DNA of 64,000 nucleotides from JBAZOO01 sp041648735 (GCA_041648735.1 JBAZOO010000002.1:1-64000), one strand, 5' to 3'. Positions 25,357 to 35,599 are shown, counted from the stretch's first letter. The notes: generated by a model not told the origin, from the letters alone. Program-made: numbers and translations.

Positions 25357-26904
25357 TTAATCTCTGTTTCCGGATTTTGTCACCGATTTTTCAAACCGTG
25401 AGTATTCCTCAAGCATCCGGTCATATCCGGTTTTCAATGACCGATTAGGAGCGGTTCTGTCTTCGGTCGCGGAAAACTGTCCGGCCAGAGTTTCAAACGG
25501 AACACTTTCGACGGCATTTGCCGCACGCATCGCAGCGCCAAGCCCCGCCGAATTCGTGACCGCAATACTCTCAATGTCAGCCTGAAAAACATCCGCAAGT
25601 ATCTGGCGGAATCCGCGTGACTGCGAACCTCCGCCGGTAAGCCGGATGCGTGTGACATCGCTGTTCTGCCATTTTGAATGAACGCGAAGACTCAACGCTT
25701 GGGATTCCATTATCGCACGGATATTCTGAGCCGGAGTCGCGGAAGTCGAATCATAATTGTATCTGGCCCCGGGGGAAAGGACAAGAGGGGTGCTTTCAGG
25801 CTCGAAATAAGGAAGGATCAGCCGACCGTCATTGAACGGCGCGGTAATGCGGCAGGCCTCGCTGTCGAAGAAATCCCAGCTTGAATCATGCATGAGACGC
25901 ACTCTTTCCCTGGCCAGAGAACCGTTGGTGAAACAGATCAGGCTCATGAAACCGCCCGCCGGATTTCCAAATACATGACCGCATCCCTCCGGGTCGGTCG
26001 TGAATCTCTGCATCGGAGCAAAAAAAGTATCACTTGTACCGAGGCTTATGCATGCTATTCCCGGGTCGGATGCGCCGACTCCGATCAGGCTGTTCGGGTT
26101 GTCGCCCGACCATATCACAACAGGAATCCCGGGACGGAATCCGAACTTTGAAAAGTATTTGTCCAACCCGCCCGCAACAGTGTTTGACGGAACCGCCGAC
26201 GGCAACTTTTCCAGCAGATTCGGGGCCGTGAAAGCGACGATTTCGCCATCCCATTTCAATGCTTTGAGATTGAGCAGATTCATCCCTGCCCCGTCGCCGT
26301 AATCCACTGGCGCATTTCCGCCGATAAGCACTGAACACATGAACGAACTCACAAGATGTATGTGTTTTGTTTCGGAATATGCCAGCGGGCTGTCCTTGGC
26401 GAACTTCCGTATCTGGGGCCCCGTGAAACGCTCGACGGCAGGGCTTCCCGTGTCGCGCTGCATCCTGTCGCCGAAAGCGGCTTCGAGTTCACGGCATTCC
26501 GCGGAAGTCGAACGGTCCATCCAGATCGGGGCGGACATTCTCGACAATAGCGGGGTGAGCTGTCCGGACAGTGATTTCTCCGAATCAAGAGCAGGAATAC
26601 CGCCTTTCAGATAAATGGAACCGTGCTGCTGGCCTGAGCCCGAAATTCCCGTTATTTCGGAGAGGGATGTCCCGGAAGAAGCAAGGAGTTTGAACATCAG
26701 TTCAAGGCCGTCAAGCCACATCATGGGATCAGCCTGTTTTACAAGCGGATCGGCATTCGGAATGAAGCCGTTGGGAGAGGAATACTGAGGCAAATCCCTG
26801 CCGAAACTGACAGACGCCTCGCCTGCAATCCTTCCTGAAACCGTATCGATTACAACCCCCTTGACGCTCTGCGTGCTTACATCGATTCCGAGAAAAAGCC
26901 CCAT
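25357..26904 (-). CDS. xylB: Xylulokinase (FGGY kinase)
   Basis: A 515-residue FGGY carbohydrate kinase that phosphorylates D-xylulose. The N-terminus MGLFLGIDVSTQSVKGVVID holds the phosphate-1 motif. ITGISGSGQQHGSIYLKGG is typical of xylulokinases, and SLGTSDTFFAP and LTGGGSQSRGFRQILADVF are the nucleotide-binding motifs of the second domain. GAGGTG precedes the start by five bases. It begins 9 bp after xylA, so the two form an operon. GC content is visibly lower than in the flanking chromosome. Confidence 0.9.
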   Translation of the reverse strand: MGLFLGIDVSTQSVKGVVIDTVSGRIAGEASVSFGRDLPQYSSPNGFIPNADPLVKQADPMMWLDGLELMFKLLASSGTSLSEITGISGSGQQHGSIYLKGGIPALDSEKSLSGQLTPLLSRMSAPIWMDRSTSAECRELEAAFGDRMQRDTGSPAVERFTGPQIRKFAKDSPLAYSETKHIHLVSSFMCSVLIGGNAPVDYGDGAGMNLLNLKALKWDGEIVAFTAPNLLEKLPSAVPSNTVAGGLDKYFSKFGFRPGIPVVIWSGDNPNSLIGVGASDPGIACISLGTSDTFFAPMQRFTTDPEGCGHVFGNPAGGFMSLICFTNGSLARERVRLMHDSSWDFFDSEACRITAPFNDGRLILPYFEPESTPLVLSPGARYNYDSTSATPAQNIRAIMESQALSLRVHSKWQNSDVTRIRLTGGGSQSRGFRQILADVFQADIESIAVTNSAGLGAAMRAANAVESVPFETLAGQFSATEDRTAPNRSLKTGYDRMLEEYSRFEKSVTKSGNRD

Positions 26905-26913
26905 CTTAGCACC

Positions 26914-28014
26914 TCAAAGGTTGCACATCTGCCTTATGCTTTCCAAGTCTGCGGCTGACTGTCCGATGCCCGCGCGAGGCTTCTTTATCCGTGCGGCAAG
27001 TTTCACCGCGATGTCAAGCGCCTCGGAACAGTTGCGGATGAACTGTTTGCGGCATCCGATGCGGTCGGAAGGGTCGCCCTCCGCCCGGAGCATGTGACAG
27101 TCGAATTCAACAATACCCTTCCAGCCGATATCTTCAAGCGTCCTGAACATAAAAACCGTTTCCTTGAGTCCCTCGGGGCCGATGAGAGGCGGGAAATCGT
27201 TGTCGAACTGCGCCTTGATCTGGCTTCCGAAATGAAGGAATTTCAACTTGTTCATGCTGCAGATATAACCGACCGTCATGACCGCATTCAGCAGACACAT
27301 GCTTTCGTGCTGGAGAAGTTCCGGGTTGACGCCCCAGAAATCAGGATCTTTAAGTTTGCCGTAAATGAATCCGACCGCATGTCCGCTGGTAGGCAGGAAC
27401 ATCTGTCCTCGCGGTTCGTTCGGCTTCGGCTCTATCGTGGCGCCGATGTAATTGTCCATGGAGTTTGCCCTGATGTAGTCGCGGACATGGTTCAGGCCTT
27501 CGGCAAGCCATTCGTAAACCTTGTCCCACCGAGTCACGACCGGCACCTCGAAACCGTCCCGCGCCACCCAGTAGACATAGTGTTTCGCCCCAAGCACACG
27601 GCCGATGCGGAGAGTCCGTTCGACCTTGAGTTTCGCCAGCCGCCTTATCTCGGGATCGGGATTGCAGATCCCGCCGTCGCGGAACATGGAGTGTCCGTGA
27701 AGACTGCATATTGAGGCGTTTACACTCACACCGGCACCGTCAAGCACGGCTTTGATATCCCTCAGGCGCCTGTAAACAGCGCTTGAAGAATCGAGGTCGT
27801 CTTCCGGATTTTCGGGATTCCATGGGACAAGATCGTCATCGTGATAGCTGGTGGCCTCAATGAGTTTTTCACGCCCCGCCCACGCAATGATCCCGGCTAC
27901 TTCAAGCGAGTCCATTCTCTCCAGAACCGGATCTCCGAACGGATCGCCGAGCGGATTCCCCACGCACCAGAACGGCATCGAACGCGCTGTGACACACCCC
28001 TGACTGTAACTCAT
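26914..28014 (-). CDS. xylA: Xylose isomerase
   Basis: A 366-residue TIM-barrel isomerase converting D-xylose to D-xylulose. It resembles the shorter, actinobacterial-type enzymes. Visible motifs are LIEATSYHDDDLVPW (active-site His/Asp), IGATIEPKPNEPRGQMFLPT (metal-binding Glu and Lys), GVNPELLQHESM (metal-binding Glu and His) and VEFDCHMLRAEGD. GGAGGTG five bases before ATG 28014 supports the start. It is first in an operon with xylB. No xylose transporter or regulator lies nearby; the next sequence upstream is a repeat and gene remnants. Confidence 0.88.
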   Translation of the reverse strand: MSYSQGCVTARSMPFWCVGNPLGDPFGDPVLERMDSLEVAGIIAWAGREKLIEATSYHDDDLVPWNPENPEDDLDSSSAVYRRLRDIKAVLDGAGVSVNASICSLHGHSMFRDGGICNPDPEIRRLAKLKVERTLRIGRVLGAKHYVYWVARDGFEVPVVTRWDKVYEWLAEGLNHVRDYIRANSMDNYIGATIEPKPNEPRGQMFLPTSGHAVGFIYGKLKDPDFWGVNPELLQHESMCLLNAVMTVGYICSMNKLKFLHFGSQIKAQFDNDFPPLIGPEGLKETVFMFRTLEDIGWKGIVEFDCHMLRAEGDPSDRIGCRKQFIRNCSEALDIAVKLAARIKKPRAGIGQSAADLESIRQMCNL

Positions 28015-28052
28015 ATGGCACCTCCATTATGTCAGTTTGTTTTAACTGATAG

Positions 28053-28091
28053 GGAATTCGATTTCACGGGCCGGATCGGATGGGGGGAATA
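28053..28091 (+). repeat. ~39-bp direct repeat, left copy
   Basis: Contains TTTCACGGG, then GGATCGGATGGGGGGAATA. It matches 35560-35599 at nearly every base, with one extra T in the other copy, in the same orientation. It lies between the xylA promoter region and the channel remnant. Confidence 0.75.
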
Positions 28092-28093
28092 AA

Positions 28094-28267
28094 ATGCCGA
28101 ACCAGAGTCGGGCATCGTTGACAGACAGATGATACGGACTCCAACACGATCTCAAGGACGCTCAGGAAAATCAAAGCGTAAATCGCGTAGTTACACATCC
28201 GGCTCAACCAGCCCTGAGTATGGGTGGGGTCGAGAATGTCGTAAACTCGCTTCCGAATATTCATCAT
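28094..28267 (-). pseudogene. Voltage-gated ion channel, N-terminal remnant
   Basis: The minus-strand frame from ATG 28267 reads MNIRKRVYDILDPTHTQGWL and then SRMCNYAIYALIFLSVLEIV. This fits the cytosolic leader and first membrane helix of six-helix potassium-type ion transport proteins. The similarity stops about 50 residues in, where the frame meets the 28053-28091 repeat. The voltage sensor, pore and filter are all missing. It is probably the 5' end of a gene broken by rearrangement. Only about 50 residues support the call. Confidence 0.5.
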
Positions 28268-28663
28268 TGCACCTCAGCCATGCCGGTCTTTGCCGGCAGA
28301 CCATACCCGGCGAGGCTAGGATTAGCAAGCCTCAGTGTAGATGCGGATTATGCAAAATGGAATTCAGGCGACAATTCCGCTGTTGGCAAACTTTTCATCC
28401 TGCATTTCCGAAGTCAGGAAAACGCCACATATCATCTCGAATGGTGGGAAAATCTCCCTCGACAAGTGCCACCGCAAGCCTGAATGGTTCCTGGTTTCCA
28501 GCCCTGGCTGTGGATCCCCGCCCGCATGGTTTTGCCTTAGCCGTCTTCGCCAAGTCCGATCCTTGTTGTTTGGAACTTACCCCGCCACAATCATGGTTGC
28601 GAGATTACAGCGTCTGCGCTCTCCCGTTAAACTTACGCCATAAAGTCCTGTAGCACCACTGTT
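28268..28663. other. Intergenic region without a recognisable gene
   Basis: About 400 bp between the channel remnant and the helicase stop codon. Short open frames exist on the plus strand but show no start signal or family likeness. A small inverted repeat (TGCCGG..CCGGCA, about 28282-28296) is visible. Confidence 0.5.
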
Positions 28664-31600
28664 TCACCCGCCAATTCTTACAGTGCCATTTTGCTGGGTA
28701 CATGTTCCGTCACCAAGCAGAAGAACCAACGCCTTTTCAAGCTGTTCTTTGGCTCTGTTCGTCAGGCGCTTGCAGCCAAACAGTAGAGACGTTTCTTTGT
28801 ATAACTCTTCTGTTGCAATGCTGAGATGCTTGGATACTACTTCGCCCATGTTTTTTGCGATTTCTTCTGTGGAAACATCGAAAAGCGACCGAGGCACACC
28901 GTTGAGGTTCGTGGGAACAACTGGAGCAGAAGCATCTTCCGCTTCCATCGATGCCGTGGCAACGGCCGCAGATAGAGTTGCAGGTTCTTTTTGTACGGCT
29001 GCGGTTGGCACCGGGACTTCCATTGCCGACTTCAGCGCACGTTCCAACCGAACAATCTCGCCCGTGGGGTTCTGCCACCACTCAGCAGACCAGATGCGGT
29101 GGAGTTTCCACCCAAGACTGGTAAGTACATCACTACGTAGACGGTCACGATCGCGCGCCGTTTTGGCGGACTTGTAGTTTGCGCCGTCAAACTCAATGCC
29201 GAGTAGGAATTTTCCCACCACCTGCGGATGCCGCACGGCCAAATCGATTCGGTAGTCAGAACAACCAATTTGCCGATCCACTTTCCATTCATTTTTGACC
29301 AATGCGGCGACAACTTCCCGTTCCAACGCCGTCGGCTTCGCGTCTTCGGCGTTTTGGACGATGGACTGGCCCCCCACAGACACCCCGTCGTTACCGCGCC
29401 GGGCAAACTCTAGGAACTCGCGCAAATGGCTCACGCCAAGTGCCTTTGTTCGTGACAGGTTAATTTGTTCCGGCCGCAGAGTGGAAAAGACGACGAGCTG
29501 ACGGCGAGCGCGTGTCACGGCAACATTCAGGCGCCGTTCGCCGCCTTCGTTACTCAAAGGACCAAAATACATGACAAGCCGCCCGTTCAAATCAGGCCCG
29601 TAGCAGATCGAGAACAGAATCACGTCCCGCTCATCTCCTTGTACCGTTTCCAGGTTCTTCACAAACACGGACTCTTCCGTCTGCTCCGGATCGAAGAATG
29701 GATCTATTTCCGGGTTCTCTCGCCGTGCTTTTTCCAATAGGTCTTCAATCAATGCCTGCTGGGTAATGCTGAACGTGACGATGCCAATCGACTGATGGCT
29801 TAATGCCGGATCCTTCAACCGCCGGACAACTTCCGCTACAACGAGATCAGCCTCTGCGCGGTTTGTGCGTGTTTTTCCCGCATCGTAGCAGCCACCCACC
29901 GCCTCGCGCCAGGACACCCCGAGCTCATGGGTGTCCATATCTGGTGATGGAAAGGTGAGCAAGCCGTTGTCGTAGTAACGGCGATTGCTGAAGGCGATGA
30001 GGCTTTCGTGCCGGCTTCGGTAATGCCAGTTGAGCATCTTGCGAGGGAACGTAGACTTGCACTCGTCCAGAATGCTTTCCACCTCGTCCACCACATCATC
30101 GTCCAAATCAGCGCCGGTAGCGTCTGCGTTTTCCTTTTTCTCAAAGAAATTGGTCGGTGGAAGCTGCTTCGTGTCCCCCACCACAACGAGCTGCTTGCCG
30201 CGCGCAATGGCCCCGATGGCATCCCAAGCTGGCATTTGCGACGCTTCGTCAAATACCACCAAATCGAATGGAGGAAAATCGCTGCTCAAAAATTGCGCCA
30301 CAGACAACGGACTCATCAACATGCACGGCTTAAGCCGGGATAGCGCATCCGGACATTCCGCAAAAACGCTCCGGATGCTGGCTCTGCCCTTGCTACGCAC
30401 AAAGCGGCTGATCTTACCCAGTTCCGAGCTACGCACCCGCTCCGCTTTGTCTGTGCCTTGCGGAATCAGCGCTGCCAGCCGGGCGACCACCACCTCCCGC
30501 GTGATATCACGCACTCCCGCATCAATCTGCCGGAACCGTTCAATCCGGTCATGATGCTGTTTCCCAAAGAACTGGTTCAGGCGCGGTTCCTGCGGGAGCA
30601 TCCAATTCAGCCAACCCGTTACAAATGAAGCGTCAAAGAGGTCTTCCAAGGAAGAGGCATGAATGGTTCCATCCATTAATCCATTAACCACAGGGCCAAG
30701 CTTCAAGCCGGCAGCCTGTTCACAGGCATTCCGATATTGACACCATACACGCAGACCGGGAAGCCCGTTCCGCCAGCGATCCAGTTTTGCCACGCAACCG
30801 GCGAGGAAATTGCCGTTTTCAGCATTGTCTTGCCCAAGGAACGTTTTCATGTCCGCACGACTGCTCTGGGCTAATGCGCCACGGAGTTCGCAAAACGCAC
30901 GGTGTTCCGTCAGGAATCGGGTGCTCACCGCTGTTCCTGGAGTGTTTGCCGCAAGCGCCAAGCCCATCCAAAATTCGCGATGGGCGGTGTCGCCGTTCTT
31001 TTGGATGAGGATACGGAATTTACCAAGCCAATCGAGTATGGTTTCCAAGCTATCCCATTGCGCATCCCCGAGATTCCAGGTGTTTCCGAAAAAACGATTG
31101 GGCACAGGAGCGCTCGCCAGTTCCGCGTTCGCTTCCTGAACGCTGCGGATCTGCTCCAGTTCAGCACTGAGTTTTTCTGTAGTATCGCAGACCGGCGCGA
31201 TTTCCAGGCGAAAGCCACGCCAGGATTGCAGCTTGGAGAGCCAGCTAGTCCAGCGTTGTAATGTTGCGGTAGAACGTTCCAGGTAACCCTCAGCATCATC
31301 CGCGCCCCATATCCGTTCTTCAGAAACTCCGACCGCCGTAGCGAGCTGTTTCCGCAGGGTCAAGATCCCATCGAATTCCTTGCAGAATACGGCGCGGTCT
31401 TCTGGCGCTAGGTCATGGGAGCATAGGGCGAGCTGTGACCAATGGCTGCAAAGCTGGGTAAAGCTGTCAGTTGCGGCAACGAGCTGGAGGTGCTTATGGA
31501 ACTCGTCGCTCCAGTCGAGAATGGCAGACAGCCTATCCCAGTCCGCCTCGCCACACATCCATCCGGCACCAAAAATCCGTGTGGGTTCAGCCGCTGCGGC

Positions 31601-34600
31601 CAGCTGTTTTGTCTCTTCGTGTGTTTCGAGAGCCTGTACCAATTCACTGCATACCCGTTCCCATTCATTGCTTCCGATTGCGTTTTTGCGAACACCACAA
31701 AGAGCCTTACGCACACGACGCGCAATCAGCCAGCGGTTCAAAACCCACGAGCCCCGACGTTGTTTCAAAGCAGGGACAAGCTCCGCGAGATCAACTTTAA
31801 ATACGTCAGCCGAATAGTTTTCGAGAACCTGCCGTCGCTTCACATCACGAGTACGACCTTTGGCAATCCAGTCCCGAAGGCCGGTAATATTGGCCTGCCA
31901 GCGGTCATGACTGAGCAGTTCCGCGGTAACATCCGGAACGGTCAACAACAGCCAGGAGAGTTTGGCCGCAAACTGTAGCGTGAAAAAATCCCAATTTGCA
32001 CGCCCGAGGTGATAGTCCGGCAGGACGCGAAGAACCCTACTTGCCAATGCGGATGTGTGGGCTACAAGGCGTCTACATTGTGCAATGACATCGGCCGTAC
32101 GTGATGGCTGCGCATTGTCGGCCAGCAGCATCTTGAGGATTGTCGCGTCCGGCATTTGGCCGGCAGCGGCAAGCAAAGGGGCAACTTCAAGAGAAAGGAT
32201 GTCTTTCCGTAGACGGTCGAACAACTTGGTGCGCGCAGCGTCGCGGGCTCGACCTCTCCCAATCCATTTACGGAGCGCAAAATCGGCATCGCGCCATTCC
32301 GGCTCCTCAAGCAAAGCGGAAGTGATGCATGGTGCCGTATCCAACGCCTTTGTCAGCTCAGCGGTAAATTCAATCGCGGACTCCGTCCAGCCACCAGTTC
32401 CAAGCCGGTAACTTTCCATTAATGGGGCCGCCGCCCGCTCCAGTTTAGGAATCTGCATTGTCAACGCATCGATTGCCTGGCGCAGTTCACTGGGAAGAGT
32501 CATGCTCCAGGTCAATACACCAAACTCACGCAACGAGTGCATGACCGGATCGCCGACCTCAACCGCAATCCGTTTTAGGTCAGACACAGCCTCGCGCATC
32601 TTCTCAAACTTGACGGCATCCAGTTCGTCCATTTCCACGGGGAGTTTAAGAACCATAGTTTCGCGGTGGTGAATCAGCACATCCATCGCCCAATGGATGC
32701 TGCGGCCGATGTTGCGCGGACGGTGTAATGCCTCCACATACCCGTTCAAATGGGCACGCAGCTCCTCCAGCCGCAACGCCTCAGTTTCCCAATCGGCGGT
32801 GGACTGGCGGCCGGCGACGTCAAGTGCAGCCTCCAGCTGGCGGCGCAGTTCCTCACGCGTGGTTTTCGTCGAATGCAATTGGAGACAGAACGGAGCCATT
32901 CCGGAGGCCTGAAGCCGCTTGTGAACCACGCTCAACGCCGCCGCCTTCTCGGAAACAAACAACACCCGTTTCCTTTGCGCCAAACAATGCACGATCAGGT
33001 TCGTGATCGTCTGTGACTTGCCCGTTCCCGGGGGGCCTTCCAACACAAAGCTGTGCCCGGCTGCTGCTCCGACGATGGCGCTGATCTGCGAGGAGTCGGC
33101 ATCCAGGGGGCAGAACAACGCAGAGGCCCTAAGGTCGGTGTCAAACTGTTCAGGAGTGGGCACAACGGGCTCTGCTGGCACAGGAAACGGCTCCGTCGGC
33201 GTCTCAATCAAATGTCGGGCCACCGGGGTCACGGTAAGCGCTTTCGCATTTTTCTCCAAGTCCCACCACATCAAAAACTTAGTAAAAGTAAGAATGCAAA
33301 CGTTGACGTCTTCCGCCACATCCCAGTGTTGCATGTCCTTGACCGCATCGCGGAAGCGGGCAAAAATACCAGCAACATCAAGTCCCGCATGATCTGTCGG
33401 CAATGGATCAAGGCCAAGAATGTCCAAGCCGAAATCAACCGAGAGCTTCTGCAGGAGAGTGACATTGATTCGCGGCTCATCATCCAGCAGGCAGACCTTA
33501 AAGCCCTCTCGCACGGAATGTCGTTCGATGTGGAGTGGAATCAGCAGTATTGGCGCGAGGTTTTCCTGCGGGTCGTTCTTCTCGTACCAACGCAGGAATC
33601 CAAGCGTGAGGTAGAGCGTGTTGGCTCCGGTTTCCTCCAGATTTGAGCGTGCGGTACGGGCGATTCCAAGCAGGCGCGATTCCAATTCCTTTTCAGTCAG
33701 AAAGGAATGAAGGATGTGCTTTGCTAGCTGCTCATGCAGGAATCTCCCGCGCGCGTCCTCGCCGTCAGTTCCAAACTTGATGACGGCAGAACGTGGGTCG
33801 CCCGTTCCCATGACCTTGGGTTCAGGGAGGATCGTAAACGCTTCGCCAACAGCCAGCGCGTCCTCTAGGTCTCCCAGGTCTGGACAAAGTAGGCGCAAAG
33901 ACTTCTTGTTTTCTTTGAAGTTCAAAAGCCGGTTGCGTCGCGTTAGGTCCAGTAACCGTAGTTTCCAGCGTTCAAGCCGTTGTGGCCCTTTGTCCGCCGG
34001 CGGCGCGGATGGAATGGAAAGCAAGGGTACAACCGGCGCAGCAACCGCCGTGAGGTTGGTCGGTGCTGCTGGCATTTCCACCGCCAGGTCGTTATCCAGT
34101 TGGATGCGGTCACCCCGGAACGCCAGTGGCCGAATTCCCTCTTTGCGCGCCATGGATACGTCAAGCGCGTACTGAAACACGGAGGTTCCTCCGGTTACGC
34201 AATCAGCCAACCGCGCCCGCCCCATTCCCACCGCGGGCTGGAACGGGACTGGCGGCGTCTGTGCCGCGCCGACGACCTCAACCGCCACCATTTCGCCGAG
34301 GTCAATCCGTTTGCGTAAAGCGGCGGCATCTTCCGTCACCGCCTGCTTGAACGTCGTATCCTTCAGCCAAACGGCAACGAAAGCGTGACCTTGAATCAGT
34401 ATCACCAAAGGATGCAATCCGGCCAGCTCTAGGCTGCCTGCGTAGAGCACGGCCAAATCTAGGCACGTCCCCAAGCGGTAGTCGAACATTTGATCCGGCA
34501 AGCGAATTTTTTGACCAGTTCGCTCAAAACTCGCGGGGGGATTGCTGTAGGTAATGCCGCTTTTGGCAATTGCGCCGTAGATTGCTGCGGCCTCCGCAAG

Positions 34601-35152
34601 GATCTGGGATGAATCGTGGTTCTGATATCCGCTGATGGATGTTTTTCCGGTACGCTCAAACAACAAATCACGAGCCTTGGCTAAAACCGGCGCGATGGCT
34701 GGCTGATTCGGTAAAATGAATGACGCCAGAAGTTCGGGAAACGCAAACGCACCGCTCCACTCGTTCGCGGCCAAGACCTCTAAACGTTGGACTTGCCGAA
34801 ACGTCAGGACGCCATTTTCCAAAAGCTCCACCCGAAGCTCGCCAAGCTCCCGCTCCGTCTGCGCTGCCAAGATTTCGCGCAACAGGCGTGGGTGTAGATC
34901 CCTCACGGAGATATCATCCCCCGGCGCCAACGGACTGAGGGGGCGCTCCGCAACAGACGTCACGGGGGGATCTGTCGTGACACGGAGCGCCAACCCCGCA
35001 AATGCACGATCCCCCACATTTTTTATGCGGACTTCGCGAAGAATCGGAACATCGTTTTGCTGCATCGCAAAGTTAATGCACGAAGTGGCCGCAATCTCGA
35101 CCTCAAGCCCGAGAGGACAAAGCTCAGCAGCATTTTTTTGATTATCCGGCAT
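28664..35152 (-). CDS. DUF4011-type superfamily 1 helicase with C-terminal Vsr-like nuclease, Hhe-like defence protein
   Basis: A 2162-residue multidomain protein. An N-terminal region holds a transglutaminase-like segment, GTCLDLAVLYAG (Cys about 230) and ILIQGHAFVAVWL (His about 256). A DUF4011-like section begins near 390 (LERWKLRLLDLTRRNRLLNF). The helicase has Walker A GPPGTGKSQTITNL (about 705), a helical insert of some 900 residues, Walker B DLVVFDEASQMP (about 1630), GDTKQLPPTNFF, and VAVTRARRQLVVFS near 1880. The C-terminus carries a PD-(D/E)xK-type nuclease like very-short-patch endonucleases (DYRIDLAV, LLGIEFDGANY, about 1940-2030). Similar single-gene proteins have been reported as anti-phage (Hhe). 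GGAG six bases before ATG 35152 sets the start. GC is lower than the chromosome. Confidence 0.82.
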   Translation of the reverse strand: MPDNQKNAAELCPLGLEVEIAATSCINFAMQQNDVPILREVRIKNVGDRAFAGLALRVTTDPPVTSVAERPLSPLAPGDDISVRDLHPRLLREILAAQTERELGELRVELLENGVLTFRQVQRLEVLAANEWSGAFAFPELLASFILPNQPAIAPVLAKARDLLFERTGKTSISGYQNHDSSQILAEAAAIYGAIAKSGITYSNPPASFERTGQKIRLPDQMFDYRLGTCLDLAVLYAGSLELAGLHPLVILIQGHAFVAVWLKDTTFKQAVTEDAAALRKRIDLGEMVAVEVVGAAQTPPVPFQPAVGMGRARLADCVTGGTSVFQYALDVSMARKEGIRPLAFRGDRIQLDNDLAVEMPAAPTNLTAVAAPVVPLLSIPSAPPADKGPQRLERWKLRLLDLTRRNRLLNFKENKKSLRLLCPDLGDLEDALAVGEAFTILPEPKVMGTGDPRSAVIKFGTDGEDARGRFLHEQLAKHILHSFLTEKELESRLLGIARTARSNLEETGANTLYLTLGFLRWYEKNDPQENLAPILLIPLHIERHSVREGFKVCLLDDEPRINVTLLQKLSVDFGLDILGLDPLPTDHAGLDVAGIFARFRDAVKDMQHWDVAEDVNVCILTFTKFLMWWDLEKNAKALTVTPVARHLIETPTEPFPVPAEPVVPTPEQFDTDLRASALFCPLDADSSQISAIVGAAAGHSFVLEGPPGTGKSQTITNLIVHCLAQRKRVLFVSEKAAALSVVHKRLQASGMAPFCLQLHSTKTTREELRRQLEAALDVAGRQSTADWETEALRLEELRAHLNGYVEALHRPRNIGRSIHWAMDVLIHHRETMVLKLPVEMDELDAVKFEKMREAVSDLKRIAVEVGDPVMHSLREFGVLTWSMTLPSELRQAIDALTMQIPKLERAAAPLMESYRLGTGGWTESAIEFTAELTKALDTAPCITSALLEEPEWRDADFALRKWIGRGRARDAARTKLFDRLRKDILSLEVAPLLAAAGQMPDATILKMLLADNAQPSRTADVIAQCRRLVAHTSALASRVLRVLPDYHLGRANWDFFTLQFAAKLSWLLLTVPDVTAELLSHDRWQANITGLRDWIAKGRTRDVKRRQVLENYSADVFKVDLAELVPALKQRRGSWVLNRWLIARRVRKALCGVRKNAIGSNEWERVCSELVQALETHEETKQLAAAAEPTRIFGAGWMCGEADWDRLSAILDWSDEFHKHLQLVAATDSFTQLCSHWSQLALCSHDLAPEDRAVFCKEFDGILTLRKQLATAVGVSEERIWGADDAEGYLERSTATLQRWTSWLSKLQSWRGFRLEIAPVCDTTEKLSAELEQIRSVQEANAELASAPVPNRFFGNTWNLGDAQWDSLETILDWLGKFRILIQKNGDTAHREFWMGLALAANTPGTAVSTRFLTEHRAFCELRGALAQSSRADMKTFLGQDNAENGNFLAGCVAKLDRWRNGLPGLRVWCQYRNACEQAAGLKLGPVVNGLMDGTIHASSLEDLFDASFVTGWLNWMLPQEPRLNQFFGKQHHDRIERFRQIDAGVRDITREVVVARLAALIPQGTDKAERVRSSELGKISRFVRSKGRASIRSVFAECPDALSRLKPCMLMSPLSVAQFLSSDFPPFDLVVFDEASQMPAWDAIGAIARGKQLVVVGDTKQLPPTNFFEKKENADATGADLDDDVVDEVESILDECKSTFPRKMLNWHYRSRHESLIAFSNRRYYDNGLLTFPSPDMDTHELGVSWREAVGGCYDAGKTRTNRAEADLVVAEVVRRLKDPALSHQSIGIVTFSITQQALIEDLLEKARRENPEIDPFFDPEQTEESVFVKNLETVQGDERDVILFSICYGPDLNGRLVMYFGPLSNEGGERRLNVAVTRARRQLVVFSTLRPEQINLSRTKALGVSHLREFLEFARRGNDGVSVGGQSIVQNAEDAKPTALEREVVAALVKNEWKVDRQIGCSDYRIDLAVRHPQVVGKFLLGIEFDGANYKSAKTARDRDRLRSDVLTSLGWKLHRIWSAEWWQNPTGEIVRLERALKSAMEVPVPTAAVQKEPATLSAAVATASMEAEDASAPVVPTNLNGVPRSLFDVSTEEIAKNMGEVVSKHLSIATEELYKETSLLFGCKRLTNRAKEQLEKALVLLLGDGTCTQQNGTVRIGG

Positions 35153-35559
35153 CGTCGACTCCAGCTTAATGACGGCTATTTTGGGTGCCAATTATGTCCA
35201 CCGCCGGAACACCGTATTTAAAAGGGTGGCATTCCTTCGGGTGTTAAAATCCCCTCCGGTTAACCGGTTTGTTCGGGGCACTGTAGCTGATGGGTATTTG
35301 GGTTGCAAGGCGGTTTGTGCGTCTGACTGGTCAGAGATGTACACCCGTGTAGTGGGAATGTCAGTCGCGCTGTTCTATCTGGCCGGAAACCCACCAACGA
35401 CATGAAAATAACCCAGGAAGCGCGGAGATTTCCCGTCCCTCCCGCGGTGCTGGGCAAGGGGGGCTAAAAGAAATGATGGGAGCTATCCCCGGCTTATCGC
35501 TTGGTGCCAATGCCCGTCCCCCGGCGTGACCGATGATCTGGAAGAAATCATGACTAATA

Positions 35560-35599
35560 GGAATTTTGATTTCACGGGGCGGATCGGATGGGGGGAATA
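35560..35599 (+). repeat. ~39-bp direct repeat, right copy
   Basis: Right-hand partner of 28053-28091, same orientation, about 7.5 kb away. Together they bracket the channel remnant and the helicase gene. No integrase gene or tRNA attachment site is adjacent. Confidence 0.75.

Noticed and set aside
28129..28653. Plus-strand frame between channel remnant and helicase
   Set aside because: Mixed composition with no domain likeness and no start signal; left as non-coding.
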